From assembly GCA_030490835.1 (NCBI GenBank), contig CM059972.1:8214264-8278263 (forward strand): 64,000 bases of DNA, given 5' to 3'. Shown in pieces: positions 1 to 12,439 of this stretch. The translations under genes and the position numbers were made by a program. The notes under the pieces are model-generated. The model made no database searches. It saw only the letters and a program-made list of their open reading frames with translations, and was not told where the DNA came from. Numbering within the stretch: the stretch's first letter is position 1; each line of letters starts with the position of its first letter. The stretch comes from Annona cherimola (Eukaryota; Streptophyta; Magnoliopsida; Magnoliales; Annonaceae).

Positions 1-880
1 TGAGGTAGGGATATTTATAGAAAAATTTTCTTCATGGTGGGAGAGTTGTAAAGGTATCAGATTGTAATATTAGAAGTTAGAGTGTATAAATACTAATAAA
101 AAAGTATATATAATTTTGGCCTTCAATTAAATATGCATAGAGACCACAAATTTTCAATTAGACCATTAATAAGCATTTAGTTCACTTGTAATAGAGAATA
201 GATAAATAAATAAAACCAAAAGAAAAAGAGGCATCATCCTATATCATTACTTAGCTCAAGTCAATAAATTATTTTTTAAACTTTTTCTCATTAAGTTATT
301 AATTTAGATAGATTTAATATATAATTCAAGTTTTACAATTTTTGGAGGTATGCATATATTTTTGAATTTTTAAACATAGGGGCATTTTAGCCATTTTTAA
401 TGGTTAAAAATTACTAAAATAATATTGTGTTTAAAATTTTAAAACAAGATATACACATATTAAAAAAAGTAAATTTTAGTTTATATATTAAATACACATA
501 TATTAACAGGTTTATGAAAAATAAAAATTTTTAAATAAGTTTTTGGGCCTAAACAAAGTAGTCCATTACTGAGCCTGAACTAACTAGATTATGCTTTAAA
601 AATGCAATTTAATCATGATCTTAATTTTAGGGGGATTGAGAAATAGGTCCTGTCAATTAAATCCTAATTTAGCCTTACATAAAGACAAATAAATTAAATC
701 CTACTTTACTATAAATTTTAATTAGAAACTTTAAACATATATGTGGAGAGAGTTGAAAAATAGCTCTGCACTACACTAGTCCATTCCAAATATCAAAAGT
801 AGGTGTTCTAATTAAACCTAGTTTCAAATTAATATTGAATATTAAGGATATAGGGCTATGCTTATATGATATTCCTCTTT
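1..880. other. AT-rich intergenic DNA with a fold-back MITE relic (about 270-549)
   Basis: No gene was recognised. About 270-549 is an imperfect inverted repeat. The left arm runs through ATATAATTCAAGTTTTAC, the centre is GGGGCATTTTAG, and the right arm is the mirror (AATATTGTGTTTAAAATT, then TTAGTTTATATATTAAAT). This is the same core as the fold-back family described for 49575-49887, here with decayed ends. Confidence 0.5.
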
Positions 881-1254
881 TATAATCCTTTCTATTTTTA
901 ATATCCTAATATTTGATAAAAAAACTACTTCGTCTATTGTATTTAGCACAATTTATATTATTATGGGAACTCTTTAATTTGCCTAATATCATGATAGATA
1001 GATCTCATCTAAAAATATTAAAATTAACGTAATAAAATAGTTCAATATTAAATATTAACTTTAAATTTATATTCTCAACATCTAAACTACCTAAAATATA
1101 TATGTAAATTATTCTATAAAGTATCATTATATTCTAATATATACGTAAATAGATCTAAATATTTTTCATAATTTACACATAAATATATATTTTCAATAAA
1201 TGTATCCTATGTATATACTTTATTTGAATGAACTTGATTTCTTAGCTAAAATGC

Positions 1255-1293
<39 letters not shown>

Positions 1294-1830
1294 GTTGATC
1301 CTGTATGTATATACATAGAAATTGATCTAGTGTACATGACCGCATTGTGCAGAATATGTATTGTGGGGCATACTTGATCATGAATAGAAAATTTACCCTA
1401 CTCATTATATTTAAAATTATTTACTTTATTAGCATACTAATTTTTTATCCAAATCCAACATGCGTATAGGCCTCATTTACTCAGCATAATAAAATGGTAC
1501 AAAATCAACACAATAAAATAATTTACCATAAATATTAATTTTAAAGTGCTATTTTCAACACCTAAATCGTCTATACGGGGTAAATATTAATTTATCTAAA
1601 TTAGATATGTGTACGAGCCTTATACGAAAATGGTAAAAAAATCAATGCAATAAAATAGTTCAATGTAAATACTAATTTTAAAGTTGTTTTTTCAACATGT
1701 AAATTATTGAGATATAATTTATATATAGATAAATAATTATATAAAATATTAATACATTTAAATACGTGTACGTATCATTTTAAGCCAAATATACAATAAT
1801 TTATTGTGCATGTAAATGTGCTGGATCATC
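858..1830. mobile_element. Degenerate MITE fragments, ATTGTATTTAGCA-type family
   Basis: About 858-1250 and 1440-1830 carry the marker text of a repeat family also seen at 14415-15293, 22585-23092, 28010-28480 and 61260-61705. Markers are ATTGTATTTAGCACAATTTA, AACATCTAAACTACCTAAA, and AACTTGATTTCTTAGCTAAA near the other end. A (TA)n tract at 1258-1290 interrupts it. Confidence 0.55.
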
Positions 1831-2429
1831 TCTCCACATATAGAGACACACCTTATCTCATGCGCGATGTAACAATAAAATATGTAGTCCTACGAGAGCA
1901 TGCAACGCGTTCGGCATTGAGTGGAAGGTTAGTATTAAAAAAGATCGACCTGGAGGCCATTTTTTTTTCCTTAGAAATCAAGTAATCAATCTAATATATG
2001 TTGAGGGGTGAGTGTGGCCTCTAGATCGGTGTTCCTCCCATACGTATATTTATTTATATAGCTTTGAGTGTTATTCCGGGTTTATATTTGACGCGTGTTC
2101 TCATGTTAATTTATTAAGAATTAGCAATCGACCAATCCACCCACAGTTCTACTTTTGATGTGGTTTCCTTCATGTTTAGATTACCTCAATTACTCATTTA
2201 ATTGGCAACTTGTCTAATTAACTATATATTAATGGAGGATTAAACTAAGCATGCGTCGGTGACTATCACAAGTTGGTAGCATATATACTTGGACACATTT
2301 GTTCCGCGTCAAAGCAAATCTACGTCGATTTACCCCTCAGAAAAAAAATCTAATCTACGTTGATTTGTCAAATCCATCCTATTCAGCCCCTCGAAATTCA
2401 AATATTAAATAAAGTTGGCAGGGCACGCA

Positions 2430-2765
2430 AATCGTCTTGCGAAGCGTGAGTACTGTCCAATCACATGCCGGCGATCCACGTGTCAGGACAACGGCAGGAA
2501 CTGACCAAAATCAAAGAGCAACACGTGTGTCGTCTGGGGTTTTGACTCGTGGAAGAGAGACAGCCACAGAGACGGAGCACTCCGCCAAATGCGACTCTTG
2601 CGGATGCAGCAAAGCCCATTTCCCAATTCGCATTTCCAACTTTGCACAGCCATCCGCCGCGCCGTATATTGGACTTGTATGTAGCACTATATACAGACAG
2701 CCTATAATGCCAGCCAGCTAGCCGTACGTCACATCTGCTCCGTCGATTTGCATTAAACACATGAT
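2430..2765. promoter_or_regulatory. GC-richer island with G-box motifs, promoter-like
   Basis: The block stands out from its AT-rich surroundings. It contains CCACGTGT (about 2477) and ACACGTGT (about 2521), which are plant G-box/ABRE cores, and TTTGACTCGTGGAAGA (2541-2556). It ends near a TATATA-rich stretch (about 2687). Open frames on both strands are short and look like chance. No adjoining gene was recognised, so this could be an orphan promoter, a relic, or part of an unrecognised transcript. Confidence 0.3.
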
Positions 2766-4235
2766 CCGATGATTAATGCATTGTTTCTGCGTAAAACCTT
2801 AACCCCAGTGAAATGGGATTTTGGCTAAAATCAATCCCACGCGCCGTCACCTTTGCATGTCCAGTCCCGTTCAGACTTCAGAGTGAGACTATTTGATTTT
2901 GATACATACGTACGCTGGTCGTATCGAGGTCGGACGCTTTCAGTTATTACGTTTGTGTAAAAATGATGGCTAAAGGGGGGGAAAAAGTTTGAATCTAGTC
3001 ATTTTTTTTCAAGGTAATTTATGAACTTATAAATACAAATAAAAAAGAGATTAAAATTTTAAGCTATTTTGGGATTTGAATTATTTAAATTAAGCAGATA
3101 GAATGCAATAATATTACCGAAACAAAACAATAAGGATGAAACTGGTTACTGTTATCTTTTTCTAATTTTAACGATAGACAAGCAAAATTTAACAATAGGA
3201 TTACAATCGAACAAATAACCAGATATCTTACCGACAAGCAAACGACATGTAACCTTAAGCTCATATCCTCCAATAAAAAACCAGCGTACGCATACTCTTG
3301 AATTACAAAATAAAATAAAAAAAATGGAAGATGAAATAGCAATATATTCATTATATATATTGATGGTAGATGACAAATGAAGATAAAAAGGACCCCATCC
3401 ATCCATCTATCGACACGAAGCTCAATATTGTCTTGGTTAAATAACCATATAATGCCTCTAATAATCAGTGATATGCCATCTGCTTCGATACAGGTGATGA
3501 TCGGCCATGCCATGTGGTCTGCTACGACTTTACTCTCTTCTCACTTCCATGCTTAAAAAATATGAAAAATGAAATTCGTCGTCCGTCAAAGACCAAGTAC
3601 TTGTTGTTGTTGCCGTCGTCTTCTTCTTTGCTCAGTGCAATTTAGAGTGGTACACGAAGAATACCATTCCCAAAAGGTCTGATGACTTCACGTCAGAGTA
3701 GAAGCTTGAATGAGGAGCAATGAGCTAAAAAGAAAGATGGTATGAAACTGGTTGTAGACTAGCATAGAATTCCACTGAAATTTCTCATCGAGATGCATGC
3801 AGAAGAAGAGGGGTGTAAGAGAGGGAGTAAAGAACTCGAACCAAGGCAATAAAGAAATTCTTTACAACTTTCTTTTCTAGTGTTTGGTGGAGCCTGGGAA
3901 TGTGTTCTTTTATTTCATGGGGCAACGTGAATTTCCCTAAAATGGAAACTTTACAACTATGTAAGAACATGCCCAGCCTCAAAATGGAATGGCACTCTCC
4001 ACAAAAACGCCTTATGTTAGCCCATTCCTGGGGTTTGACTAGAAGCTTTTGGTTTTCGTTCTCAATTTTCTTTCTTGGACTAATCAACTCAATTCCCACG
4101 ATGAATAGAAGCGCGCCATTGCTGTATAGCTACGGCTTAGGAGGGAGGATTATCCTTTCAATAAATTTCTAGCAAAAAACAAAAAAAAAAGGTGTTATTG
4201 CAGCAAAGGTTAGAGGGTTTTGTTTCAAATGTAAA
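2766..4235. other. Intergenic DNA without a recognised gene
   Basis: About 3600-4170 is less AT-rich and holds short overlapping frames on both strands (such as 3900-4172 plus and 3785-4099 minus). None resembles a known protein to me and no splice-linked partner was found. It could be part of a decayed retroelement; this is a guess. Confidence 0.3.
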
Positions 4236-4487
4236 ATTTCAATGCATCTGCCTAAAAATTATATTTTTAAATTTTTTACAAAATTCTTAATCTAGGTGTA
4301 TTTAACTTATGTATTAAATTATGTTTTTTTTGGAAATTTGCATATACATTTTTTTAATTTTTGAAAATAGGAGTACTTTAGTTATTTAAAAAGTATTAAA
4401 ACCTCCCTATTTTTAATAATAAAAAATATATATACATATTTTCAAGAAAATATTTAAAATGAAAATTCTAGCTGAATGCATTGAAAT
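4236..4487. mobile_element. Fold-back MITE, TTCAATGCAT-arm type
   Basis: An inverted repeat begins TTTCAATGCATCTGCC and ends GCTGAATGCATTGAAA, with the family core between (AATCTAGGTGTATTTAAC to the left and the mirrored arm to the right). End arms resemble those of the copies at about 14661 and 41086. Confidence 0.6.
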
Positions 4488-5520
4488 TAAGAAACATTCT
4501 CCAAGATTAGGTTTGTCAAAAAATATTTGATGATGACGAAAATAATAATTTGATGAAAAAGGAAAAAACAAAAGAAGAATTGAAGACGAGATATGATTTA
4601 GATATGACACTAGACTCAATTTTTTTCTCTCTCTTTTCCCTGCTGATCTCCAAGTTTTCAAGGAAAGAGTTTAGCCTTGGGTCGAATTCAACAATCTATG
4701 TCAAGATGGAGACGTGAGCATCGACGTGGATGGGAAGATCATTGAGGGCCAGATTTGGCAGTCTATGGGCCTATAGAAGTGATCTCCTTCAAAACCCACA
4801 GGGTCGAATTTTTTAGGTTGGATGGTGTAAAGAAGGATTTCTCACTCTAATTCCAATTACCCTCAAAGACTAATAAAACTATGGGCAAGGAGATCGAACT
4901 ATCCAGTTGTCTCTAAATGAAGCCAACAGGAAAGTCTACTCTAGAAAGTATAATAGATATAAGGGCATTTTTGAAAAAATTTTAAATGGGCAATTTGTGA
5001 ATTTCGTTTAGATTCTTGGTAATTTTATATAAATATATATAATGTGATAACCTTATACGCAAAACGTGGAGTTCAGATGTTTATTTCATCCGATTATAGA
5101 GTTGAAGACTTTTCTGTTCACGCACTCATAATTAAGTTCGAAGTTGCCCCTACATTCATCATTGTTTTTATGCAGATCTGTTGTAAATTTTTTCTTTAAA
5201 AAAAAGGAAAAGATCACTTCTTATATATCATAACATAAAATATAATTTATGCATGAAAAAAGTACTGGAGTATAACAAGGCACTTATCCATGAAAAGATG
5301 AATGCATGAACTAACAGTAAAAATATCCATAGATACACCTCAAAAAAATATATCCACAGATGAATAAATCTCTCTAATTAAAGTTACAACAACAGTAGGA
5401 TGAGATGCTTCAAAGCAATACAGACAAGCGAAGTATGTCATGAAAGTAATGAGCCCAAAAAGGGTAATAATACACAAGGAAAGGCAAGGGAAAATTTCTA
5501 CTTAGATACTGTTGGGTAAT
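4488..5520. other. 3' flank of the NDK gene, no gene seen
   Basis: A GC-intermediate segment at about 4640-4920 has no recognisable frame. The rest is AT-rich DNA. The 3' UTR of the NDK5-type gene should lie just below 5521, but I could not fix its end. Confidence 0.3.
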
Positions 5521-8500
5521 TCACTCACTAGAAGGCTGCAGCGAGTGAACAGCTGCAGCTTGCACAGGCACTGTAACCTAGAGCCCATACAAATAGACAT
5601 TTCTCCGGGCGAATTCTTCAATGTTTCACTGTTGCTACCCATCACCTAAAGCTCATCATGCATGTCAACAGCTTCTTCTGCATATTATAGGTGTGTTTGG
5701 CAATGGTTAAAAAGTATCAAGTTAAAACTTTTCACTCTCCACAACTATCATATTTTTTAATCATTTTTTCACATTTTCCTATACAACTATCCTACTTTTC
5801 AATTATTTCTACACAAATACCCGCACAACTAACCTATCTATTTTAACTTTATCATCTTTACTCCTCATCATTACCCCTATCATATCACATCATTTGACAA
5901 CTTTTACTCTCTAAAACTTTTCACCAAAAGTTTTATCCATTCCCAAACACACCCTATATATATATAGAGAGAGGGCTGTTCCGGTGCAGTAGGCCCCAAA
6001 TGGGCCCTACATGATCATGAAATCATGATCTACTCCACCCATTGTATTTAGAATAATGTATTCTATTACCATACCAATTTTCATTCCAATCAGATACTTT
6101 AAAGTTGTTATTTACATCAAATTATTTTATTACGTTGGATTTGTACCATTTTCAGATGGGGCCCATATACATATCTGATTGGGATGAAAATTGTTGTGGT
6201 AATAGAATACATTATTCTAAATACAATGGGTGGAGTAGATCATGATTTCATGATCATGTGGGGCCCATTTGGGGCCCACTGCACCGCTGTTCCGGTGCAG
6301 CGTCACTGCGCCGGAACAGCATCCATATATATATATATATATATATAACTAATCAAATTCATTTCGGCATATCACCTAAAGCTCGTTGCATACGCCAAAA
6401 CAGGTTTTTGATTTGGGTTCACATTGCTTCAACCCAACATAAATTTATTTCAAACTTGGATTTAGTACAACCCTGACTATATTAACACAAATTTGAAAAG
6501 CCCCAGCCAAAGTGTTTGGTTTCGGTTGAATGCAACCCAAGTTGCCTCCACGGTATAAACTAGAATGTTGAAAATACAAAAATACAAATATGAAAAGAAT
6601 CTGACCTTGTGATGTCCTCCCAAAGAAAAATGCAATCTCTCGTGCAGCAGATTGAGGAGAGTCAGAACCATGAACACAATTCCTTTCTGAATCTGTGCCA
6701 CACATTGCCCTGATGCTGAACAACCACTAACATTTATGAAGAAAAATGAGGAGAAAACAACATGCATCAATTATTTGAGTGTAGGCAACAAGATATCATA
6801 ATACCATGTCTAATTCAAGGGCCAAACGTCCTTAAAGGTTCTTGAGTTATATCAAGGTTAACAGATGCCATAGTACCATCCAGTCATGATCAGGCTCCCA
6901 AACCCATAGTAACAAGAGTATTCCAACCATTGGAGCAATAATGTGCAACAACCTACTCTCAAACAGCTACATTTACTTCAAACACTATAGAAGGAGATTA
7001 TTTTCAAATTTTAGAAGTTAACGCAATGTATTCAAGTAATAAATCTTTAAAGAACTTTGCTTACATTTTAAGCAAAATTTCAGTTGCACAAGTGCCTCCA
7101 TTCCTAATAGAGTTCTTTTTTTTTCCTAAGTTTTTTCTTAAAGTTCTATCTATTCCACTTACTTAATAGTATAGTATGAAATGCATTCATTTCCTTTGTA
7201 TTGATCCTGATCTATGATACCATCGGAGTGAAACAAGGGATTTAAAGGAAAACGAGGGCCCGACTGTATTAGTTATTAGTAACAAGTAAACCCTTTGTAT
7301 TAAGGAGACTCGAAATATTGTATTGTGGGGATAAAGACCAATCACAAGGCATGTCACAAGGCCTGAGACAATCCAAAAAGCACTTGATCGTGATCCAATT
7401 TGTAAGCCTGATTTATCACCCCAGACTAAGTGTCTTGTGCTACAACTGCAAATCTGTGTTGATTTCAGACTAAAAGCAAAAGGGCTAAGCTGTAAGATTT
7501 TAGAATACATCAACAGCATGCCCATGTATTAATTATATGTTCAATATTTTATGCATTTCTCCTGCAGTAGCACAACTACTTATGTCATATTTCCAAGGCT
7601 GCAACATTATCAGTACTGCACATTCTATCTGAATGTATGTATGTATATATGCAACAATCGAATGAATAGATGGCGATGATTATTTTTCAACTTTAGTAAG
7701 ACAGTCAACAGGCATTTTGACTTGCTCTACTAGATCTTTGATGCTTTTAGCAAGAAAACAATAAAAAATTGCCCAAGGCCATAATTTCATGGCATTAAAC
7801 AATGGCAATTTACAGTTTTCTTGAGGAATCAAAATGCAGTAACTGATAAAAAGAGCAAAAAAGATTTATCAAAAGCATAATGAACAAAACAACAATAACG
7901 AATGCTGACCTTCCAGGATGAGATAATTTGGCTTTTCTTGAATCAGTTGGGCCAACCAGAGTCCGCCAATCAGCAACAGCATTCACCTTTTCCAGAACCA
8001 TAATATGCACAGGGCCACTAGAAAATTTTGAAAGTTAATGAAACAACATGCTGAGATGAACTGTGATTATTCATCAAGTGATAATGAAAAGAAAAATTAA
8101 TAGTTCAATTATCAGACCAAAGGTAACAAAAATATGCAAGATAATAAAATTTCATAATCTTTTAAAGATGGCTTTCACTGTTGCTAGCAGCTGATGTGGA
8201 TGTTTCCATGTTATTAAGGCAGAATCTCACATGAGAAATACTGCATAGTAGAAGTTTGTGAAATGGAATTTGACATGGTTTTTACCAATGCTGAGGTCAT
8301 TCACTGTCACATGACCGAGAAATGGCAAAAGCAGGTATAATAGCCAGCACAATTCCTGTCGTGATAGCAGCAACTACTGTATCAGTTGATGCAGTCCGTT
8401 AGGAAAAAAACATATTGACTAAAGGAATATTGTCAGCCATTTCATATAGTTTACAAGGCCATCACACTTTTGTTCAAGTGGATCGTTGCACTCAGCAATG

Positions 8501-10585
8501 GACAGTATATAACTGTTTTGAAACACCACCAATAAATCTGTATAATAACTATGAATTATCCTCAGAAGTAATCTAACTCCTTATGAAATTGCAACCATCA
8601 AGTCAATTAAAACCATAGATGGACTTAGCTGCTCAAGGATCAGAACAAAATACAGAGTCAAGCTCCACATTGAGATATTATAACAAATGAATTAATTTTT
8701 TCTGTAGGGTAGTTGGAAACAAAATGAATCCCTCACGATTAAGACAATACAGCCAGTTGACGAATTTTAAGCAACATACCTTGTCATATATTTGACAAGA
8801 CCAGGAAAAAAGCTCTTTCCTGAATGATCAGCGTACACGAAGGTCACACTTTCCTCGTCAAGTTGCCGTGATATCTCTCTAATTATACTAAACCCAGATT
8901 CCATAACCATTGTCTTTATCTTCTCTGTATAGTTGCCAGACAAACCATCTGGTTTTATCATTGCCAAAGTCATCTCCTTCTCACTTGCATTGATCAGAAA
9001 GCTAAAGCCCATACAGCACGTAAAAATTGCAGAATTGATAGATGAATAAATTAATAGAGATTACAAAAAAAAATTAAACTGAGCTAAAATCTTATTTGAT
9101 GTACTATGGATGAAACTATGAAAGGACCCTAAAACCCATAACAGTAGACATGGCACCCTAGTCTGGGCTGGGGTCCCAAAGTTCAGGCCACTATGAGTTT
9201 TAAGTAAGCCACAGCGAGTAAGATATGGAGCAGAGCAGAGGGGCAGTAAAATTCTTTACTCTTCGTAGACAAACAGTAAATGAACCAGCAAACAATCGCA
9301 AGGCATGTAATTCAATAATTTCTCATGATCAGGTCATCCCATTTGGTTGCCCTGTTTCGGTGGTCCATGGGTAAGATTTGTCCTTCCATTTGGTTATTCA
9401 TACAACACTTGAACGCCCCACCAAAGCAAAGAATATACAATACATTACAAGTCCCATAAATTTCACTACAACAGTCACCTAAATAAGCTTTGGAATTCAG
9501 TACAATAGTCACCTAAATAAGCTTTGGATTTCACTATAATAGTCACCTAAAGAAACTATTATGCAAATTATGTGACTCTAGCGAGCATTAAAGTTTTAGA
9601 CTACAGCACAGATGTCTTCCCTAGGCTTAAGGAGTATTTTTGTTTTTTATTGTCATATGTACAACTCATTTGAAAGTACATTTTTTTCCTATCTTGCTTA
9701 GCAGATTTTTTACCCCGAACAATAGCAGACAAAACGCTCCTCCTCTCAGTTTGAACCTAGGTCAAATGGCACAAAGGCCAGGATCCCATTCAGTTGGGCT
9801 ACACCCTGGTGGCTAGGTTTAAGGAGCGTTTGATGCATCATGAAAGAGGACCCCCTAAACTATAGCATATCAGGCAGCTTGTAGTTGACGCCGAATGATC
9901 TTTTCCGCCCGGACGCTCAGAAAATTACCGAAATGCTGCTGTGTTTAAAAATCCAAAATAAATATTTAAAAAATTCAAAAAAGGAAAAATTTAATTTATA
10001 GATTTAATACACTAGCTTTACTTGCGCATGAAAAAAAATGAAAAAAAAATATACATGTTTTTGGGCCGGGCGCATGGCCGTAAAAGATAAGGGTTCGTAG
10101 TTCGACCACCTCTGTTAGAACTGATAGCAATTAGCAACTGCATCTCTAAAGAAAATGACCGACTGATACAGCTTCTGGTTGCATTGTTTTTCAGACTATT
10201 GAGAATCATTACTCGCAACAGAGAAGCAGGCAGGGTACAAAGCTATCTTGCTATCTTGTTCATAGACGAATGACACTAACATTTTTTTTTTTCTTCCGCG
10301 TCATTTCTGGAAATAGTTGGCCTTGAAGGTCTCAGAATTCCCAAATTTATAGAAGATATTCAGAAGTCCGAGATCATCGCGAAATGGAGTTGAAATTCAG
10401 GATGGTTCGAAGATCTCAGTAAACATTATTAATGAGAGAACTATATTCAAACGTAGGAACGTTTTAGAGATGAAGACGCAAACATTAGAAAAATTACAGA
10501 GAACCCGATCGAGAAAATAAAAATCTGCTTACCAGAAAACAAAAGAGATGAAGAAAAGCAGCAGCAGGAGGCCGAGCTTTGTCAT
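5521..10585 (-). CDS. NDK5: Nucleoside diphosphate kinase, NDK5-type, secretory
   Basis: Five coding exons (minus): 10585-10533, 9001-8780, 8017-7910, 6715-6606 and 5570-5521, all with GT-AG introns, giving 180 aa. NDP kinases move the gamma-phosphate from one nucleoside triphosphate to a nucleoside diphosphate through a phospho-histidine. Visible hallmarks are IKPDG near residue 33, FFPGLVKYMT and a SGPVHIMVLE stretch. The active-site His lies in NCVHGSDSP, followed by SAAREIAFFF. The N-terminus (MTKLGLLLLLFFISFVFCF) is a hydrophobic signal peptide or anchor, as in the plant NDK5 group, so the enzyme probably enters the ER; this location is inferred. The first four exons are firm. The last exon, 16 residues ending in PSSE, rests on an acceptor at 5571 and a correct phase, and is less certain. 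Introns hold MITEs (5690-6285) and a SINE-like piece (9735-9835). A fold-back element ends about 60 bp upstream of the ATG. The symbol rests on similarity to Arabidopsis NDK5. Confidence 0.9.
5690..5954 (-). mobile_element. Tourist/PIF-Harbinger-like MITE (GGGTGTGTTTGG ends)
   Basis: Starts AGGTGTGTTTGG, ends CCAAACACACCC, with TAT on both sides as the likely 3-bp target duplication. About 265 bp. GTTTGG ends with 3-bp AT-rich target duplications are typical of Tourist-like MITEs. It lies in the last intron of the NDK5-type gene. It is in the opposite orientation to the copy at 34478-34767. Confidence 0.75.
5983..6285. mobile_element. Palindromic MITE with about 100-bp inverted repeats and 8-bp target duplication
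   Basis: The left end GGTGCAGTAGGCCCC is mirrored by GGGGCCCACTGCACC on the right. Complementarity continues for about 100 bp through ATGATCATGAAATCATGAT, ACTCCACCCATTGTATTTAG and AATAATGTATTCTATTACCA. GCTGTTCC at 5975-5982 and 6286-6293 is the likely target duplication. It lies in intron 4 of the NDK5-type gene. The family is not identified; an 8-9 bp duplication fits hAT or Mutator types. Confidence 0.8.
9735..9835 (-). mobile_element. tRNA-derived SINE-like fragment in NDK intron 1
   Basis: On the minus strand, TAGCCCAACTGAATGG (9801-9786) resembles a Pol III A box and GGTTCAAACTG (9757-9747) a B box, about 30 bp apart, as in tRNA-derived SINE heads. No poly(A) tail or target duplication was found, so this is only a candidate. 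Confidence 0.4.
9915..10035. mobile_element. Half copy of the fold-back MITE core
   Basis: Only the right arm of the fold-back family is present (AAATTACCGAAATG, CTGTGTTTAAAAATCC, then TTTAATTTATAGATTTAATA). It lies in intron 1 of the NDK5-type gene. Confidence 0.45.
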
Positions 10586-10645
10586 TATACTCCGACGGGG
10601 AAGACGCCTGATACGCGAGAGGTCGGAAATTATATCTAGTAATAC

Positions 10646-11056
10646 TTTGCCGGAGGAGTGATCCTGTTAGCCTGGGCTAAGTAAATGCTCCACTTAGCCC
10701 ACCTTAAAAAACTTATTTATAATAACTTTTTTTTATTTTTTTCTTCGTGCACTTGTTTATCTAAGTGTATTTAACATATAGACCAAGTTTTACCATTTTT
10801 GAATATGTTTATATATTTTTTTGAGATTTTTAAACATCTATGTGTATATATGTATTTAAAATACCTTTATTTTTAAAAATCTAAAAAAAATATATACATA
10901 TATCTAAAAATGGTAAAACTTGATTTATATATTAAATAAACTAAGATAAACAAGTGTATAAAGAAAAAAGTAAACAAAAAGTTGTTATAAATAGGTTTTT
11001 TAAAGTGGGCTAAGTGGGGCATTTACTTAGCCCGGGCTAACAGAATCACTCCTCTC
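10646..11056. mobile_element. Fold-back MITE, TTAGCCYGGGCTAA-arm type
   Basis: A long inverted repeat. The left arm starts AGGAGTGATCCTGTTAGCC and the right arm is its mirror with few changes. Each arm has the subterminal palindrome TTAGCCYGGGCTAA. Flanking CTTTGCCG and CCTTGCTG may be a worn target duplication. It ends about 60 bp upstream of the NDK5-type start codon, inside the probable promoter or leader. The closest copy in the window is 51111-51491. Confidence 0.8.
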
Positions 11057-11063
11057 CTTGCTG

Positions 11064-11399
11064 AGGGGTGATCGGGTACAGCCATGGGACCTTTTTTTAT
11101 TAGTTTTATTTTTTTTATAAACATATAAAGTAAGGTGTATTTAACCTATAAATCAATTTTTATCATTTTTGGATCTTTTTAAATATTTTTATTTTTAAAC
11201 ATCAGTGACATTTTTCATAATTTCTGAGTCAGAAAATTACGAAAATGACACTGTGTTTAAAAATAAAAAATACTTAAAAGTATCTAAAAATAGTAAAAAT
11301 TAGTTTATAAGTTAAATATATCTAACTCTACATGGTTATAAAAAAAAATTTAAAAATATTTTTAAGGGGTTCCATGGCCCGAACATATGGGATCACCCT
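11064..11399. mobile_element. Fold-back MITE, GTGATC...CCATGG-arm type
   Basis: The left end GGGTGATCGGGTACAGCC is mirrored with changes on the right (GGGATCACCC). The family core lies inside (GTGTATTTAACCTATAAATC on the left, mirrored TATAAGTTAAATATATCTAA on the right). The hAT-like element at 11406 sits immediately beyond its right edge. Confidence 0.65.
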
Positions 11400-11405
11400 T
11401 CATAC

Positions 11406-12317
11406 TAGGGGTGTAAATCGGGTCGGGATGACTCGGGTTGGTACAAATACAACCCTAACCCACCTTGTAAAATCACAATCCAACCCTACTTTCAACCCTA
11501 CTTTTCACATCTTAACCCAACCCTATTTCAACCCACCTCAAATCGGTTCGGTTCGGGTTAGAAATCGGGCTAATAGATTACACATGTTATCAATGCTAGT
11601 TAAAGTTTTGTTCACCTGAATTTCTAAAATAATAAAAATAATTATAATTATAAAAACAATAAGTACCAATAAAAGTTCTACATAGCTCAAAAGTGGAGGA
11701 TAAGTTTAGTAATTGATTCGTTTTTTTGTTTTTGTATTTTTGAGCAATCGATGTCTTTTGCAAGTCAAAAAGTGAAAGCCAAGTAAAATTATTACAGTAA
11801 ATTATGCAAAATAGAAAAATGAATATTATAGTCTTACTTACCTTCTTAGTTGGTTTCCAATCAAAGCTACAAACATCTTAAGTTCTCAGTTGACCTGTTA
11901 TGTTATTCTAAATCACCAATGCGAGAAAATATCTAAACAACCTATTTACGATGCAATATAACCAAATAATCCAAACACAATTTCACAACTAATTAACCAA
12001 ATATATTTCCAAACCAAATAAATTCAAATAACATTTGACAACCAAATAGTCAAACAAATTTCCAAACTCAACACAATTTTATTTAAATATCTAAGCAATA
12101 TGAATGAAATACACTCTCATAAATATATGTAAATACATATCTTATGAAATCGGGTCGGGTCGACCGACCCCTAACCCAACCCAACCCATTTTTAAAATCG
12201 GGTCGGGTTAAACCCATTTTTTAAAAACCAAATTTCCAAAACCTCAACCCAACCATGGTATAAATCGGTTCGGGTTGATGCGGGCTCGGGTTGAACCCAA
12301 CCCTATTTACACCCCTA
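11406..12317. mobile_element. Complete non-autonomous hAT-like DNA transposon, 912 bp
   Basis: Terminal inverted repeats are TAGGGGTGTAAAT and ATTTACACCCCTA, and CTTCATAC is duplicated exactly at 11398-11405 and 12318-12325. The 8-bp duplication and end sequence fit the hAT superfamily. Both ends carry CGGGTTGGG-type repeats; the centre is AT-rich and has no transposase frame, so it needs a transposase from elsewhere. Confidence 0.88.
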
Positions 12318-12439
12318 CTTCATACTTGCAAGGGTCTTTGAAAATCAATTGTCGTTTGGTAAACATTAGATGGAACCAGATGGTTGTGGACCTTTTTCAC
12401 GTAGGGTATGCTCCGATACAAGGAAAATTTTCAAATTAA

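Noticed and set aside
2437..2760. Overlapping frames on both strands in the G-box island
   Set aside because: They overlap each other, match no family known to me and have no splice partner. Open frames are expected in GC-richer DNA.
3085..3513. 142-codon minus-strand frame with many hydrophobic residues
   Set aside because: Composition reflects AT-rich DNA (Phe, Leu, Ile, Tyr); no domain or conserved motif seen.
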